Positions 1 through 11,902 of a stretch of DNA of 64,000 nucleotides are shown piece after piece. Below the pieces are notes generated by a model that searched no databases, had not been told where the DNA came from, and was given only the letters and a program-made list of their open reading frames with translations. Every line of letters begins with the position of its first letter. Within the stretch, counting starts at the first letter, position 1. Location: assembly GCA_021234155.1 (NCBI GenBank), contig JAJEKV010000100.1, positions 842,116-906,115 of the forward strand, read 5' to 3'. The translations under genes and the position numbers were made by a program. Origin of the DNA: Isoetes taiwanensis (lineage: Eukaryota > Streptophyta > Lycopodiopsida > Isoetales > Isoetaceae).

Positions 1-1645
1 TTCAATTTGGGGACTCAAAAACGCGGGCAGAGCACCTTTTGGGGGTGTGGGGGTTTTGGGGGGTTCCAAAGCCTGAGGGGTCTCTGGCTGCCTCAAGGGG
101 GAATTTAATTTTAATGTGTGTAATGTAATGGTTTGTGTTATGGTTTGTGAATATGGCTTGTGCATCTTCAGTGGTTACAAGAAAAATGTTCTGTTTGACT
201 AGAATCATCTTATTAGACAGTGGTATTGTGATATGTGAGCAATATCTTATATTTGAAGATCTGATTTCTGCTCACAAAAGTAGCATTGTTCATATCTTGA
301 CCTGAACTTTGCAGTATTTATCAAAATTTGGCCTAGATTTTGGACTTTGCATATAACTTTTTAGTGTCTTTTTTTTTGGCATAAGTTACATTTTTTGGCT
401 TATATTAAGTTCATTCACGTAATAATGTAACAGGTAAAACAATGTAGAACAATGGCACAACATCAAAAATGTGTTCAAAATAAAGAATAGTTTATAATGA
501 AAATGTATGTTTGTATAAGCACTAACATAGTATTCCATATACTTCAACCACCTTCATCAAAAGTTCGCCTTGGGTACTATGCCCTAACTTTCACGGAAGA
601 AAAAATTCGCCACCTTACCTAGCTTCTAAAACATGAAATTTGCCTAGTGTTCTATACTTACACATACAAAAATTTCCCATAAGGGACACCCTGGTGGTCT
701 TGGCACTCATAAAGTGGTATGGTTTTTTATTATTCTTTGCCACATCATAAACAAAGTGTTGGAAAATGGAACATACTTTACCTTGCACAAACATCGGAAA
801 GAGAGTATTGGTGTAATGGAGTTGGAGAAGAGAAAATTTGTAAAGCTGACAATTTAATCCTTAACGGTGAATCTTGTTCTTCATGCATCTTTCGTATTAG
901 AGTTGCCAAGAAATAGCCTTAAGTAAATGGTACTTTATTAGAATAGCCATGGAAAAAGCAAACGACATACAAAGTTTGCATAACATGGGATCTGAGAAAA
1001 GCTGGAGCCATCATAGCGCTTAGAACCGTTGTATTAATCTCATGCAGAGACCCCAAATTAGAAGAAAAATAGCTATTTATCTAGACATCATTTCTCAAAC
1101 AACTCTCTGATTTCGTTTCAGAGATTTACATAATTAAGAGGTAAGGCATTCCAACCTTTTTTCTTACGTGCTTTTCACTAAATGCAATGCACATATCAAT
1201 TCTGTAAGATCACCTCCAAAAACCTGAACCAAATAAGAATAACGAATCCAGTCATGAAGCTCGATTTGCAAAGATCGCCAAGATGCTGCCCTTCCCCCTC
1301 CTCCGGCACAAAACTTTTACTTCCCAAGTTCGAAATGGAGAGTTTTCAGCCATGCATCAAGCGCTACTTGAAAGTTTTTACTTCTTATTTTCAAGATGAT
1401 TCGGCCAAGCCTCATGTGCCCATTGCCCCTTCTTTTCCAATCCACATTGTCTTTACGTTGCAACAAACAATGGAGCATTTTGAAATCTAGCAAGGCGGAG
1501 ACTGAAGAAAGTAGTATTGAATAAGAACCAACGTCCTGTAAGCGGCTGAGGGAACGCCGCGTGCATCTGCACATGCGGCGTTCGGGCACAGATATCAATG
1601 CCATCACATTTCAATAAAGAAGATATTTGTTCAATAGAACAAATA
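1..1645. other. Intergenic, no supported gene
   Basis: The first 100 bases are G-rich with runs of G, and the rest is AT-rich. Short open frames at 719-916 and 1182-1490 have no recognisable domain, no convincing codon structure and many alternatives in other frames, so I do not call them genes. No transposon protein could be recognised here. Confidence 0.6.
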
Positions 1646-1654
1646 AGCATCTTA

Positions 1655-2055
1655 GCCCGATAGCATTCTTATTATGCTATTAAACTATTTTGGTAGAGGT
1701 TCGAGTCCCCGTATTTCATATTCTAAAAGCTTAGGACAACCTATATTTTGCATTTCAAAATCATATGGGGCCCCTAATCATAAACGACCACAATCTCAAA
1801 ACGAGGGGTGTCCAGAGGCCTCAACATACAATTTGAACCGTAGGATGGACGGATCCGACAGTATCGGTAGTCCAAGGCACACCTCGTTTATTCTATTCTA
1901 TTCTATTCTTGAGATCGAGTTTTATTCTATTCTATTCTTACATACAATCTGGACCGTAGGATGGACGGATCCGACAGTTGAGTAGTCCAAGGCGCACCTC
2001 GTTTATTCTATTTTATTCTTGAGATCGACTTTTATTCTACTATATTCTTGAGATA
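1655..2055 (+). repeat. tRNA-derived SINE, copy 1, with TATTC-rich tail
   Basis: A pol III B-box-like GGTTCGAGTCC lies at 1698-1708, followed by the body shared with the copies at 56.5 and 57.9 kb (landmarks CGTATTTCATATTCTAAAAG and GACGGATCCGACAG). The head upstream of the B box has diverged or is truncated. The body ends at CACCTCGTTT near 1890 and runs into a (TTCTA)n tail. A second partial 3' end with its own tail follows at about 1941-2055, so this is a partial dimer. The family assignment rests on the four copies in this window. Confidence 0.72.
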
Positions 2056-3040
2056 GACTTCAAATACATGAAGCCTGCAAAAAATCACAGTAGTATAGCA
2101 ACTTGCTCGCCATGTTTTACAATTATGAAATATCATATTCGTTGCAAGAATCACTGAATACACATTAGATCCAATGCAGATCAGTATGACTATAATATCT
2201 AGATATATAGCTACAATGCTCACTGTTGTGCACAAGTCGAAACACCAATAGCACATTCATCACAATATGAGCAACGACATTATGAGCCTTGTCGTGCAAA
2301 CGTTGTTAGCACATTTGTTATCCAAAAGCTCTACTTATAAAGGAAACCTTTGTTATTTTCCCTTTGCATGCCACTGCCAATCTCATTTATCATGTGGCAC
2401 ATGATACATTGGATGGCCTGTGTTGATATAAACACTTATAGGGTCCCATTTTGATGGGTTATTAATATATTGTATGGCAGAAGGGCACTGTGGATCCCTT
2501 CCCGGGTGGACGGTGAGGTCTTGCAACTGGCGGTAGCCAGCACCAGCCACTCGGAAAGGGGGACCAAGTGCCCTTCCCCCACAATATAGAAAAAGGGAAG
2601 AATTGTTTTGCCCCCTTTTGCCTTGCACATTTTTTCTTTTGCTCCTCTGCGCCATGACTCCGTCGGGGTGGCCATCTCTTCAATCCATGCGAATGAAGGC
2701 GCTGGCCTAGTTACATGTCTATTCTGGCGAGTAATGAAGGTGATGGATCAGTTAAATGTCTATTACTGCGAGTTTTGACGTTCTCTGGGTATCAGATAAG
2801 TTTTTTGATGCAAACTTCTTGCATTTTTTTGCATGAATGATTTTTCTTGTCAATAATCTTATCGTGTGTCTTGCAGATGGCTTTGCAGGATTGGGCCCTG
2901 CTAAATCTTGCTCTTAATGCTCAGGACTCCTATAGAACTCTTCGTTTTATAAAAATAGTGGTTCTTTTAGGATGAAGTGCAGATCTGGAAATATATTTTA
3001 GTTGCATGCACAGGTACTCAGAATGAATGAGCGAGGCAGT
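2056..3040. other. Intergenic, no supported gene
   Basis: Overlapping antisense frames at 2383-2683 lie in a locally GC-richer patch but show no domain. No RNA gene or repeat boundary was recognised. Confidence 0.5.
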
Positions 3041-3044
3041 AGGG

Positions 3045-3302
3045 CGAGATTTGGGGGCGCCTATGATTTTGAAATATGAAATACGAGTCTGCCTAAGGTT
3101 TTGATGAAATATTGATACTCTATAAGGTTTTAGAATATGAAATACGGGAACTCGAACCTCTACCAAAATAACTCAAGGTTTTAGAATATGAAATACGGGG
3201 GTTCGAACCTCTACCAAAATAACTCAATAGCTTAATAAGACTACTTTGATCAATATAACCAGTAACCTAACATAATTATTTCTTATCTTAAATCTATATT
3301 TT
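3045..3302 (-). repeat. tRNA-derived SINE, copy 2, 3'-truncated
   Basis: Read on the minus strand, this begins with the family head (ATAGATTTAAGATAA near 3280-3300), then an A-box-like TTAGGTTACTGG (3259-3270) and a B-box-like GGTTCGAACC (about 3200-3210). A 51-bp segment containing the B box is tandemly duplicated (starts 3124 and 3175). The body stops near 3045, before the 3' half seen in the other copies. The boundary is approximate. Confidence 0.7.
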
Positions 3303-4795
3303 TCTTTCCTAATAACCTATTCAATTGTTTTAGGGATGTGGTCTATGGTTTCAAGAATTGTCATTCTTACATCCATATCAAATCCCTCTGGAACCCCTGT
3401 TACTGTGCTACATATTGAATTGAAGCTGGGAAAAAAAAAAAAAAGAACAAGGTGACCGCTTGAACCTGTAACCCAGAATCAGAGTATCCAACTTCCATTC
3501 CGAGTTGTAGGCCTTACCACGTGTCAACATATAAATGCATCATAGACACAAAAAATCGACCCTATTTCTATATTGTGTGCATTATATTCTTGGACCACAT
3601 GACTTTGCCAATTTGCACAAAGGAAGATGCTGATTCCTTTTCAAATCCAAGGACATCCGCATTAGCATTACGTACCATATTTTCTTGTCAAATGTAAATA
3701 TATGTTGACAATGATATTTCAACCTGCACCTTCAACTGGATAAGGACCTTCAACTAGTCACTAAAATGTAACTTTATGTCAGTAGTCAGTTTAGCACTTT
3801 GAAATTTTGCATCAAGAATGAATGTTAGGAAATATCTACATTTCATGGTTTCACGAAATGTACGTGTAGAGATCTCCTCTAATATAGAGCAAGACTTCAC
3901 ACACTTAAATTACAGCACATTCCATGCCTTGTATGTGTTTCTTGAGATGGATAAGCTAAATAGAAGTTGCGTATAAAACTTACAAAGGAATGGAACATAT
4001 GTGTCATCCAATAAATCGCATCAATTGACAATGTTATATTTCATCTGCTTTCTTTCCACATGTTTTCTTATTATCATCAGATGTTGCAAAAAGTCTAACA
4101 AATGTAGTTGTTCTTAGATGGAATCATTATCAAAACTTGTAGAAAAGTAACAATTCTAGTTACTGGAAAATCGGAACAAGGTGCATGAATTTGTCCCAAT
4201 CTAAGGATTGCCATGGCATGTCAATTCAATTGCTATAGAAAATTTATGAACATCATCTTTGGACAAGAAATTTTTTAGATAGTTACTATATTTCTTAGCC
4301 CACTTGTTTAGTCTCTCTTTCATGTGGAATCGAGCTGGTCAGAGCAACTTGCCAAGTGCTTTTTTCCATTATTCATGCATGAACTTCAATCTTACTAACA
4401 GTAAGAGCAACTTGCCAGGTCCTTTTATGCCATTTTCTTTAACAATTTGCTATTCATGCATGCATTTCAATTTTATTAACAGGCATTCTTGGCTACATAT
4501 TTGTATGAAAGTCACATCGACAAAGTAAGAGTTAATAGTTTTCTGGCTTTTGTGGAATTACAGAGTCCGATTTCCGACAGGTGTATGGGGTTAGGCCCCA
4601 TGTATGGAGTAAAGGCACACAGTGGGCACGCATCGGCCACAAGCGTATATGGGACCTTGCAGTGGGAAATACGTAAAATATCCAGGATCTTGCAAAAGTT
4701 GCACCAATAATTCTACCCCAAGGACCCATGGAATCAAATGACGCTACCATCGATGGAAATGTCAAGTTGGGGGTAAGAAAAATAATTGGTATTAA
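3303..4795. other. Intergenic, no supported gene
   Basis: AT-rich sequence with an A run at 3429-3444. The open frames at 4304-4870 have no recognisable homology. Part of the 3' end is probably promoter of the metallothionein. Confidence 0.5.
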
Positions 4796-4800
4796 AAATG

Positions 4801-4888
4801 ACACGTGGCATGTTGACGTGGCCATAAGGAGCCTTCTTAAGTTGGCTTCCATACGCGATTTAGACACCAAGCCGGAGTTCTTGCACTC
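4801..4888 (+). promoter_or_regulatory. ACGT-element cluster in metallothionein promoter
   Basis: GACACGTGGC around 4800-4809 contains a perfect G-box CACGTG of the ABRE type. TTGACGTGG follows within about 15 bp. A TGCACTC at 4882-4888 fits the metal-response core TGCRCNC, although it may lie inside the 5' leader. No clear TATA box was seen. Function is inferred from motif knowledge only. Confidence 0.4.
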
Positions 4889-4938
4889 GCTCTTTTCTGT
4901 ACTATTTTGTAAAGCAGCTCTTCTCCGGCAAAAGCACC

Positions 4939-5525
4939 ATGTCTTGCGATAACTGCAAGTATGTCCTCTTCATTTAAGCTCCAGATTTGTGATTTCTTTC
5001 TTCCGATCTTAATCTTGCTTGAGAATTTTTACCAATGCTCGATTTTTAGGAATCTTTAGTCGTTTCTTTGATCTAAAGCTTTCGATTTTGGTTTAGCTGT
5101 GGCGACAGCGGCAAATGCACCAAGAAGGCTCAGATTGATCTGAGCACTGCTGGAGACAACAGGTTAGTGCATTAACCTACAATCTTTCTTTCTTTCTTCT
5201 ACAATCTACAATCTTTATGCTTGATTTATGTGTATTGAGCTATGGCTAAGCTTGAAAATGCAATTTTTGAGTTTGAGCATGTGCTAAGCGATGTCTAATA
5301 TGTTTTTTCCTTATGTTTAGCATGTCTTTCTATGCACCTGTTTCGGCAGACAACTGCGACAAATGTGCCAATGGAGGAACCTGCACCTGTGGCAAATATC
5401 GCGAGCTTAACTGTGACAAATGCGCACAGAGCGGAGTTTGCACCTGCGGCAAAGCCCGCTCTGTGAGCACTGATACATGTGACAAATGTGCCAATGGAGG
5501 AACTTGCAACTGTGGAAAATACTGA
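4939..5525 (+). CDS. Metallothionein with three C-terminal Cys modules
   Basis: Small Cys-rich metal-binding protein of the cytosol. Exons are 4939-4958, 5097-5162 and 5321-5525, with GT/AG borders, both introns in phase 2, giving 96 residues and 16 cysteines. The N-terminus MSCDNCNCGDSGKC has the C-x2-C-x-C-x5-C spacing that resembles the start of plant type 3 and gymnosperm metallothioneins. After a linker (about residues 15-40), three modules C-x2-C-x5-C-x-C-G-K begin at Cys41, Cys60 and Cys82 (for example CDKCANGGTCTCGKY). This repeated C-terminal block is not the pattern I know from angiosperm types 1-4. There is no aromatic residue between the cysteines of a module. The start is the first ATG after a leader, and it gives the Cys-rich N-terminus. 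An AATAAA lies near 5680. Binding of Zn, Cu or Cd is a family inference. Confidence 0.88.
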
Positions 5526-6496
5526 AGGTAGATGTCCTTCAGATGTACTGAAGATTTCCTTCAGAATATTGCCATGTAACTTTTCTATTGTCTATTCTAT
5601 GTTATTTAATATATCTGGCACACAGGATCTTGTGTGCCTGTCTTTGTATATGCTTTGCATTTCGCACATCTCTAATGAATAAATCCATTATCATCCCGTT
5701 CTGCCTTGCCTAGGTTTTATCTATCTATCTGTTTTAACAGATCTTCATATTTATGTGCTTCAAGATATGTTGAGGATCTGAATATCCCCCCTGCTCTGAT
5801 GTAGTTTTTATTATTCTGGTAGAAGGCCTCCATAATTTTTGTTTGTATGGTCCCTCCCCCATTTGGACTTTATTGAGTGGGCCAAAATATTCAACATGCT
5901 AAAATAGACAATGGCCTGGGAAATGATGAAGGCCCATTCATTCAACCTGCCAATGTTCTCAAATGAACGATTTTTTTTTGTTCAAGAATTTCTCCCTTGA
6001 AAAGGGAGTTTCTTTACAAGTTTTTCACTCTTTAATTTAATTTAATTTAATTAATTCATGCGCGAGACAATAGGTCCATTGGCAAAATAATACAACATGA
6101 ATCAAAGTGGTTTTAGGTAAAACCTTGTTCCTCCAACTCCTTTGCTCCCTGACTATCAAATCAACAATTTATTTTATCAAATGTCTTCAAATGAACGATG
6201 AATTTGGTTCAAAAGACATTCTGCCTTAACACGGAAGTTCCTTGCAACTTTTGGACTTTAACGTGATTCTAGCCTGCCAAATTCTTAAAGATTATGAAGA
6301 AATTAGAGAACTTTTTTTTTTTTACAGACGCAATGTAAAGTGGTTGGGGGCAGGGCCCAACCAAGCCATGTAGTGTGGTGTGTGGTCACATGTCCAGTTG
6401 GATGCTGCCTAGTGGCGTGACGTTAAAATACTATCTATCTATCTTTCTTTTTCTTAATTCTAATGAGACAAATGGCTTTTTCGTAAAAATTATTGA
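5526..6496. other. Metallothionein 3' region and intergenic
   Basis: The 3' untranslated region probably ends after the AATAAA near 5680. Beyond it are short tetranucleotide runs (TATC)n at about 5719 and 6430 and AT-rich DNA. A repeat boundary begins at 6497. No gene is seen. Confidence 0.5.
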
Positions 6497-7165
6497 TGTT
6501 AGATAATTTACAGGATTTAACCTAGGAAAATCACAAATACAAGAAATTAAGACAAGGTTGTGAAGTTAGGTTAAATCTCAATGGTTCGTAATTGCTTATA
6601 TATTTTATGAAGCATATTATTTATTCAATGGTCATTTATAAAACTATATTTAGCAGATATTAGTGTGGTCGAATTGCGAAAAAACTCGTGGTTCTTTCCA
6701 GTTGAAGGCAAGTCCAAAACCGACTTCAATCAGTATGGATCTAAGAATGAATTCAACCAGTATGCTCTGTAACACATTAACGGATTGAATGAAATAATTT
6801 GTGCAGGGGAATGGCAATTCATGGGTGCTTTGTAAGTGCTTGTGCTTTCTTGGTTTTTCGGTCAATATCAAATGAATAGTGCATTGATCGATATTGCTAC
6901 AGTAAATTTAAGCTTAATATTGAACTATTGAATAAGCAAAGTTAATTGCCTTGTCAAGTAGTACAAAACTAACTTAAGGATTGTTATTTTAAGTTAGGAT
7001 TGTCTAGATATTATTTGAAAGTAAATTCAAGCTTAATATTGAACTATTGAATAAGCAAAGTTAATTGCCTTGTCAAATAGTACAAAACTAAATTAAGGAT
7101 TGTTATTTTAAGTTAGGATTGTCTAGATATATTGTTTGAACTAACAAATTGAGCTTGATTTTCCA
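6497..7165 (+). repeat. Left LTR of Copia element with internal 119-bp duplication
   Basis: Starts TGTTAGATAATT and ends TTCCA two bases before the primer-binding-like site. The first 90 bases match 13161-13250. A 119-bp segment is tandemly duplicated (6901-7019 and 7020-7138, a few mismatches). The outer border is inferred from the TG start and the shared segment. Confidence 0.6.
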
Positions 7166-7167
7166 TG

Positions 7168-7180
7168 TTGATATCAGTGC
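7168..7180 (+). other. Primer-binding site of Copia element
   Basis: TTGATATCAGTGC resembles the initiator-Met tRNA primer site TGGTATCAGAGC common in plant LTR elements. Its position, two bases after the LTR end, supports it. Confidence 0.5.
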
Positions 7181-7204
7181 TAACTAGACTTGGTTTTTCA
7201 TTGC

Positions 7205-7492
7205 TTGATGGAGTGGAAGTGTTTCAAGAAGAAGCAGGCTTCCAAGCTTGGAAGGAGAGGATGAAAGATGTGCTACAACCTACGAATCTGTGGGATCTAT
7301 AGTGAAGAAGGTGAGAGTAGTATTGCTAACTCAGGTGGAAGTGCTGCTAGTGAAACATCAATTAATGCTGCTATAGGTGGGACCAACTCAAAGTCAACAC
7401 ATCAGGTAAGATGCGTCATTGCTAGTAAGTTGAGCTCTAGCATTATGTTCAAGTTAAAGAGTAAGACAACAAAAGAGATTGGAATTTTTTAG
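7205..7492 (+). pseudogene. Copia gag remnant
   Basis: In one frame the text reads LDGVEVFQEEAGFQAWKERM and continues into KDVLQ, matching the start of Copia gag, where a target-loop 'W..RM..L' motif is usual. The frame changes near 7268, and the following serine-rich stretch (to about 7490) is broken. A near-perfect 19-bp palindrome (7546-7564, GTTAAGGAG arms) follows just before the LINE fragment. Confidence 0.5.
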
Positions 7493-7599
7493 TTAAGAAC
7501 TATGAGGTGAAGAACTCATCTCAAAATTAAAATACTGGATAGAGAGTTAAGGAGGCTCCTTAACTTATTTTAAGGACATTGTCATTGATTTGGAGGCAG

Positions 7600-8315
7600 C
7601 AACTGGCCGGACCGGACCAGCTCAACATAGCGTGTCCGAATTTCATCATATGCCAGACAACTCTGAAGGTTGTGGCATTCGTCTTCCACTGCTCCAACTT
7701 AGCAGCGTTAACAAAGCCTCTCCTAAATCCATCGCCCCATCTCAATCTGGAGATAATGTGCACCTGTGCGGATAGAGGCAATGGATCTGCGCTTTTTATG
7801 CGTAGATGGGTGTGAAGGTAGCATTGCAGGCCCTGCTCTAGCATGGGGTTTATGTGCCATTGGTAATTTGCTGTCTTGACATGTGCAAGGGTGTTGGCAT
7901 CCCATAGCTTGCTGAGGAAGCATGTATCAATGTACTGTCCTAGGTTGTGGCAGTCTGCCTCCATTTGCACTCAGATGCACCTGTGGTCCTGCACTTTCCA
8001 TCTGGCCAACCATTAAGCTCTCTTTTCTCGCCAGCAGGCCTTTAGGCATTGAGGCCCTATTGCTATAGTGTAAGCAAGGTTAGGGAGGCGAGTATCATCC
8101 ATACTGACCATCTTCTGGAAGTAGATGATGTGTCTGTCAAGGGCCCCCCTTTGAAGAGGCAAGAAGCCTGTCTCCTGCAACAGTATTTGATAAGGAACTG
8201 TGGACTTTACCCTCAGGGCCCGTGCCCAGAAAGCCTTATGCACCTGCTCTAAGCCATTCCAAGTGACGAGGGAAAATATTGTGTCCCAGACCTCGACCCC
8301 ATACAAAAGCTAATA
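7600..8315 (-). mobile_element. LINE reverse transcriptase C-terminal fragment (copy 1)
   Basis: Minus-strand text includes MYGVEVWDTIFS, YQILLQETGFLPLQRGALDR and LPNLAYTIAIGPQCLKA. This is the region downstream of the reverse transcriptase in a non-LTR element. It aligns over its length with 39960-40990, allowing for the MITE there. The frame is broken several times. It sits inside the Copia element, so it inserted after it. Borders were taken from where similarity to the 40-kb copy stops. Confidence 0.65.
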
Positions 8316-8329
8316 GTTGCTACATAAGG

Positions 8330-8880
8330 AAAAGAATTTGTTTGCTATGGTTGTATGATAGAGAAAGGTGCAAGATTGCCATTTCCAAGAAGATGTGAAC
8401 AAGTTGGAGGTTTGCTTAAGTTGATACACTCAGATCTTTGTGGAGGCAATCAATGTTTGAAGTCTGCAAAGTAGACGGTATCGATGACCATTCAAGATGC
8501 ACAAAATTCTTTTTACTTAGAGCATAAGCTTTTTGCCTATAGAATTTTTTAAGTTGAAGCAGAAAGAAGTACAAAAAAGAGGGTTAAATGCTTGAGGTTT
8601 GACAGGAGTGGTGAGTATATCAATCACATTTTCAAGAGATATTGTAGAGAGAAAGGAATAAAAGGATAGTTGACTTGCAGTCATACTCCACAACAGAATG
8701 GAGTTGCAGCGAGGACTGTAGTGTATATTCAAAATAGGTTACCTCCTTCAAGCTTGAATGGTCAAATAGCAGAAGAGTTTGGAGCAAAGCACATACAAGG
8801 TATGATATGTTTAACGTCTTTGGAAGCATTACTTTTTCACATGTAGCTAAAGATGTAAAAAAGGAAACTTGATAACAGAG
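8330..8880 (+). pseudogene. Copia GAG-pre-integrase / integrase remnant
   Basis: One frame reads GARLPFPRRCEQVGGLLKLI followed by HSDLCGG. This is the classical Copia junction, where HSDLCG starts the integrase core with its first catalytic Asp. A stop follows at once, and FIDDHSR-like text continues in another frame. The rest is decayed. Confidence 0.65.
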
Positions 8881-8902
8881 CACTAAGAGGCTTTATGATG
8901 AA

Positions 8903-9620
8903 ATGTTCAAAGGGTATAGGTTACTTAATCTGGAGAAGAAGATTATTGTTAGTAGAGATATTAGATTCAATGAACTTATACTCTATAAAGATAGAAAAGA
9001 AATTGATTATAGACTAGACCTATTTACAAACACTAAGGATTCTACCAAAGTGGTGCACAATGAGAATGTTGCAGAATCTCCAAAATCTAATTCATACTTG
9101 ACTAATGATGACGACGATGATGAAATTGTAAGTACAGGCAATGAAAGGAAAAATAGTGATGAAAAAGTCGTGAGAAAGAAGAGATGGTTTGAGGTTGAGA
9201 GACTGAAGAATGGGCGTAAAGATTTTGATGCTAACAATCATGGTAGGACCATTCAGGTTCATCTAGAAGTCTACAGACGAACAATGTTGAAATAAGTGAG
9301 ATCATGGCAATACTCGAGCCTAATGTACCGAAAGATTATTTGTAAACCATTAACTATGAGAATTCAGATAAGTGGAGAGTAGCAATGGAGGAAGAAATGA
9401 AATCATTTGCAAGAACATAAACTTATAATATGGACTTGTGAAACTGCAAAATGATGGTAAGTTGTTTATTTTTAGAGAGAGAAATCATTTTTGCATTATT
9501 CTCTATATGTTGATGACAATATAATGGTGCCAGATGATTTAGAATGTTTAAATCGTTGCAATAAAGTGTTAAATAGCACGTTCAAGATGTCAGACTTAAG
9601 ATTTTTGTAGAAGTTTCTTG
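8903..9620 (+). pseudogene. Copia linker and reverse transcriptase remnant
   Basis: From 8903 a 130-residue open stretch begins with GYRLLNLEKKIIVSRDIRF, the conserved segment between Copia integrase and reverse transcriptase. It continues into an acidic, Lys-rich linker. The catalytic YVDD box is at 9506-9517 (YSLYVDDNIM), and a stop falls at FL*KFLGI near 9606. Most of the palm domain between these two parts is missing. Confidence 0.65.
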
Positions 9621-9819
9621 GCATTGACAAATACACAGGAATTGAGAGCTTAAAAGGATAACTTTGACCTTCAAAGGTATGTTGCAGAGGTTTGTAATGA
9701 TTAGATGCAATAGCGTCAATTCTCTCTGAAAGCAGGACAGAAGTTGCACAGAATTTATGTCCGAAAACTGCGAGTGAAGTAATAGATATATCAATTCAGA
9801 GAGTTGTTAGGATGCCTTT

Positions 9820-10015
9820 TATATATTGTGAATTGTTTCTTAGATTTTTAAAGGGAACACAATATGAAGGTTTAACCTTCACAAGAACTAACCTCAACTT
9901 GACTGCATATTCAGATGTAGACCGGAGAGAAGATTTGGACTTAAGAGGGTCAAGATCAGGATATATCTTATAGGTTGGAGGTAGTATTATGTCTTGGAGA
10001 AGTAAAAAACAAGGT
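9820..10015 (+). pseudogene. Copia RNase H remnant, 5' part
   Basis: Text such as LTAYSDVDRRED and SWRSKKQG matches Copia RNase H (A.SD.D and SW.SKKQ boxes). It is cut at 10015 by the nested LTR element, and the next residues (CIATSTAEAGYNDVPLASKE) appear near 12655. Confidence 0.65.
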
Positions 10016-10733
10016 TGATACGATTCATGTATATTTGGGAAGTTGTAGCAACACAGAATCATAGAACCATATATTGATATTGAAATAGTAGAACACTGGA
10101 CTAAAGAAACTTTATTCATGCATAATTGATATGGCAGCACCATTAACCACCCAACCGGATCCACTGAGTTATGGCAAAGCACAAGTACTATGGCAAATAC
10201 AAAGCTCTAACATTTGGCTTATTGGCCTTCCAAACTAATCTAGCTACTCCAAGTAGCCACACATCATAAAAATAATTGCAGATCTGTGAAGTCGCTATGG
10301 CAGTGATCTGTGACCCCTTGTCACATTTTCGGCCATTACTCTCTCCTCGGATGAACTACGGAACTCCGAGCCGGTTCCAATGAGGTAAAGGTTGCTTCAA
10401 TCGGAGCTCTGGTTGCGGAGATATGCCCAACTGAAGTTTTAGTTCTATTTATAGATCTCTATGCGACTTCAGCCTTTTTTAGCAGGCAGTTGCCTTTTTC
10501 CTCAAAATATCTCCTTGCCTTTAATTAGCTTATATGACTTATCATATGGGATATTATCTATATGGGATATTATCTATGATCTTTTTCTCAACCAATAATC
10601 ATCCCAATGATAGTGCCTCGAATATCAATGGTTTTCTCACACCCAAATGCTATATTATCCTATGCCCCTTTATATTATTAGGTGACCTTAGGAATAACAT
10701 TTACATAGTATTTGCCATAATTCCAATAACCCA
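10016..10733 (-). repeat. 3' LTR of nested LTR element
   Basis: TG..CA ends on the minus strand. It contains a short tandem duplication TATGGGATATTATCTA near 10545-10575 that is absent from the other LTR. Confidence 0.75.
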
Positions 10734-11902
10734 TCCCTTTTCAAGATAGATCGTCCGCGATCATCCAAGATACGCTCAATTTCAGTCCAACCCTTCTCAA
10801 GATGGATCTTCCCTGGTCATTACCAGTCTGAAAGTTTTATAATCCCTGCAAAACTCTAAAAGCAGTTATGGATATCCGCGTACTTCCACAGTACGATATA
10901 TCCTTATACCTCCTAGGTACATTATTATCTTTCGTACCTCTGCGGTACTACTTGATTGTATCGCCACCACGATACAGTGTATCTCCAAGATACAGATGCA
11001 ACTTTTGTCAAGCCAATTGTGTTGCAATCACAATTACTAGTCTTCAAAAGTATACATCTTATGCTCTCTTGTTCAAGCCGATTGTGCTGCAGACACAATC
11101 ACTAGTCTACCAAGAGGCATTCCCTATCTAGTATACCATGTTCAAGCCGGCTACGTTGCAATCGTAGTCACTAATCTACCATGGGTATACACAACAAAAG
11201 TATCTATTCTTTATTCCAAATAAAGAAATTCAACTTAGGAACTTTACCCATAAGCCTGTCCCATAAGAAACAATTTGAGATTCCGCATCCAAATTTTGCG
11301 TCCATATCCTTGACAGCTTCTACGTAAAGTGACCTTCCCAATGCTTAACACTATTAGCAAACCTGCAAATAAGGTCAAGTGTTAATATAGATGACTTCCA
11401 AAGTCAAATATTTATATAAATGACCCCCACGGCCAATTAGTCTCTCAGATCACCACGATCTGACTATGCAATCCCAGCAGGATGCTTTTATTTATTCCAT
11501 AATCCCCCAAGAATCGTAGAGATTTCCCCAATAATCCAAACTCGTTCTCAACAAGTCGGTCCCATATGCTTCGAGCATTCTCCACGAAAGCACCGAGCTT
11601 TTCTTTTCTCTGCTATTGATGCTTCGGCTTCATTTACAGCAGTAGTCATCAAATCCTCCTTACTTTTAATACCGATATATTAGTCTTTGTCCCAGAATTA
11701 CACAAATTCTTGGAGCTCTAAGATTCCACTTTGGACGCCACGCTCCGAAATTCACCTGTTTACCATATACTTTGCTCCTAACACTTCTTTGACGAAGTTA
11801 AACCCATCTATACTTGCAGCACAAGCTTGCAAGGTTCTTGGTGTTGATGTTCCCATAGCCCGTAGATTCCCAGAAGAATCGCAGCTTCGCTCTGATACCA
11901 CT
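10734..11902 (-). other. Internal region of nested LTR element
   Basis: Holds the polypurine tract at the 10734 side and the primer-binding site at 11889-11900. Three imperfect tandem units with TCAAGCC.{6}GT.{2}TGCA spacing lie at about 11012-11180. No gag or pol residues are recognisable, and the open frame at 10868-11131 is not credible. Confidence 0.6.
11889..11900 (-). other. Primer-binding site of nested LTR element
   Basis: TGGTATCAGAGC on the minus strand is an exact match to the common plant retrotransposon site complementary to initiator-Met tRNA. It lies two bases from the LTR end. Confidence 0.85.

Noticed and set aside
719-1607. Small open frames on both strands near the left end
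   Set aside because: No domain, overlapping frames on both strands, and no splice or promoter support.
10868-11131. 87-residue open frame in the nested LTR element
   Set aside because: Low-complexity reading of tandem repeats, on the strand opposite to the element, with no gag or pol similarity.
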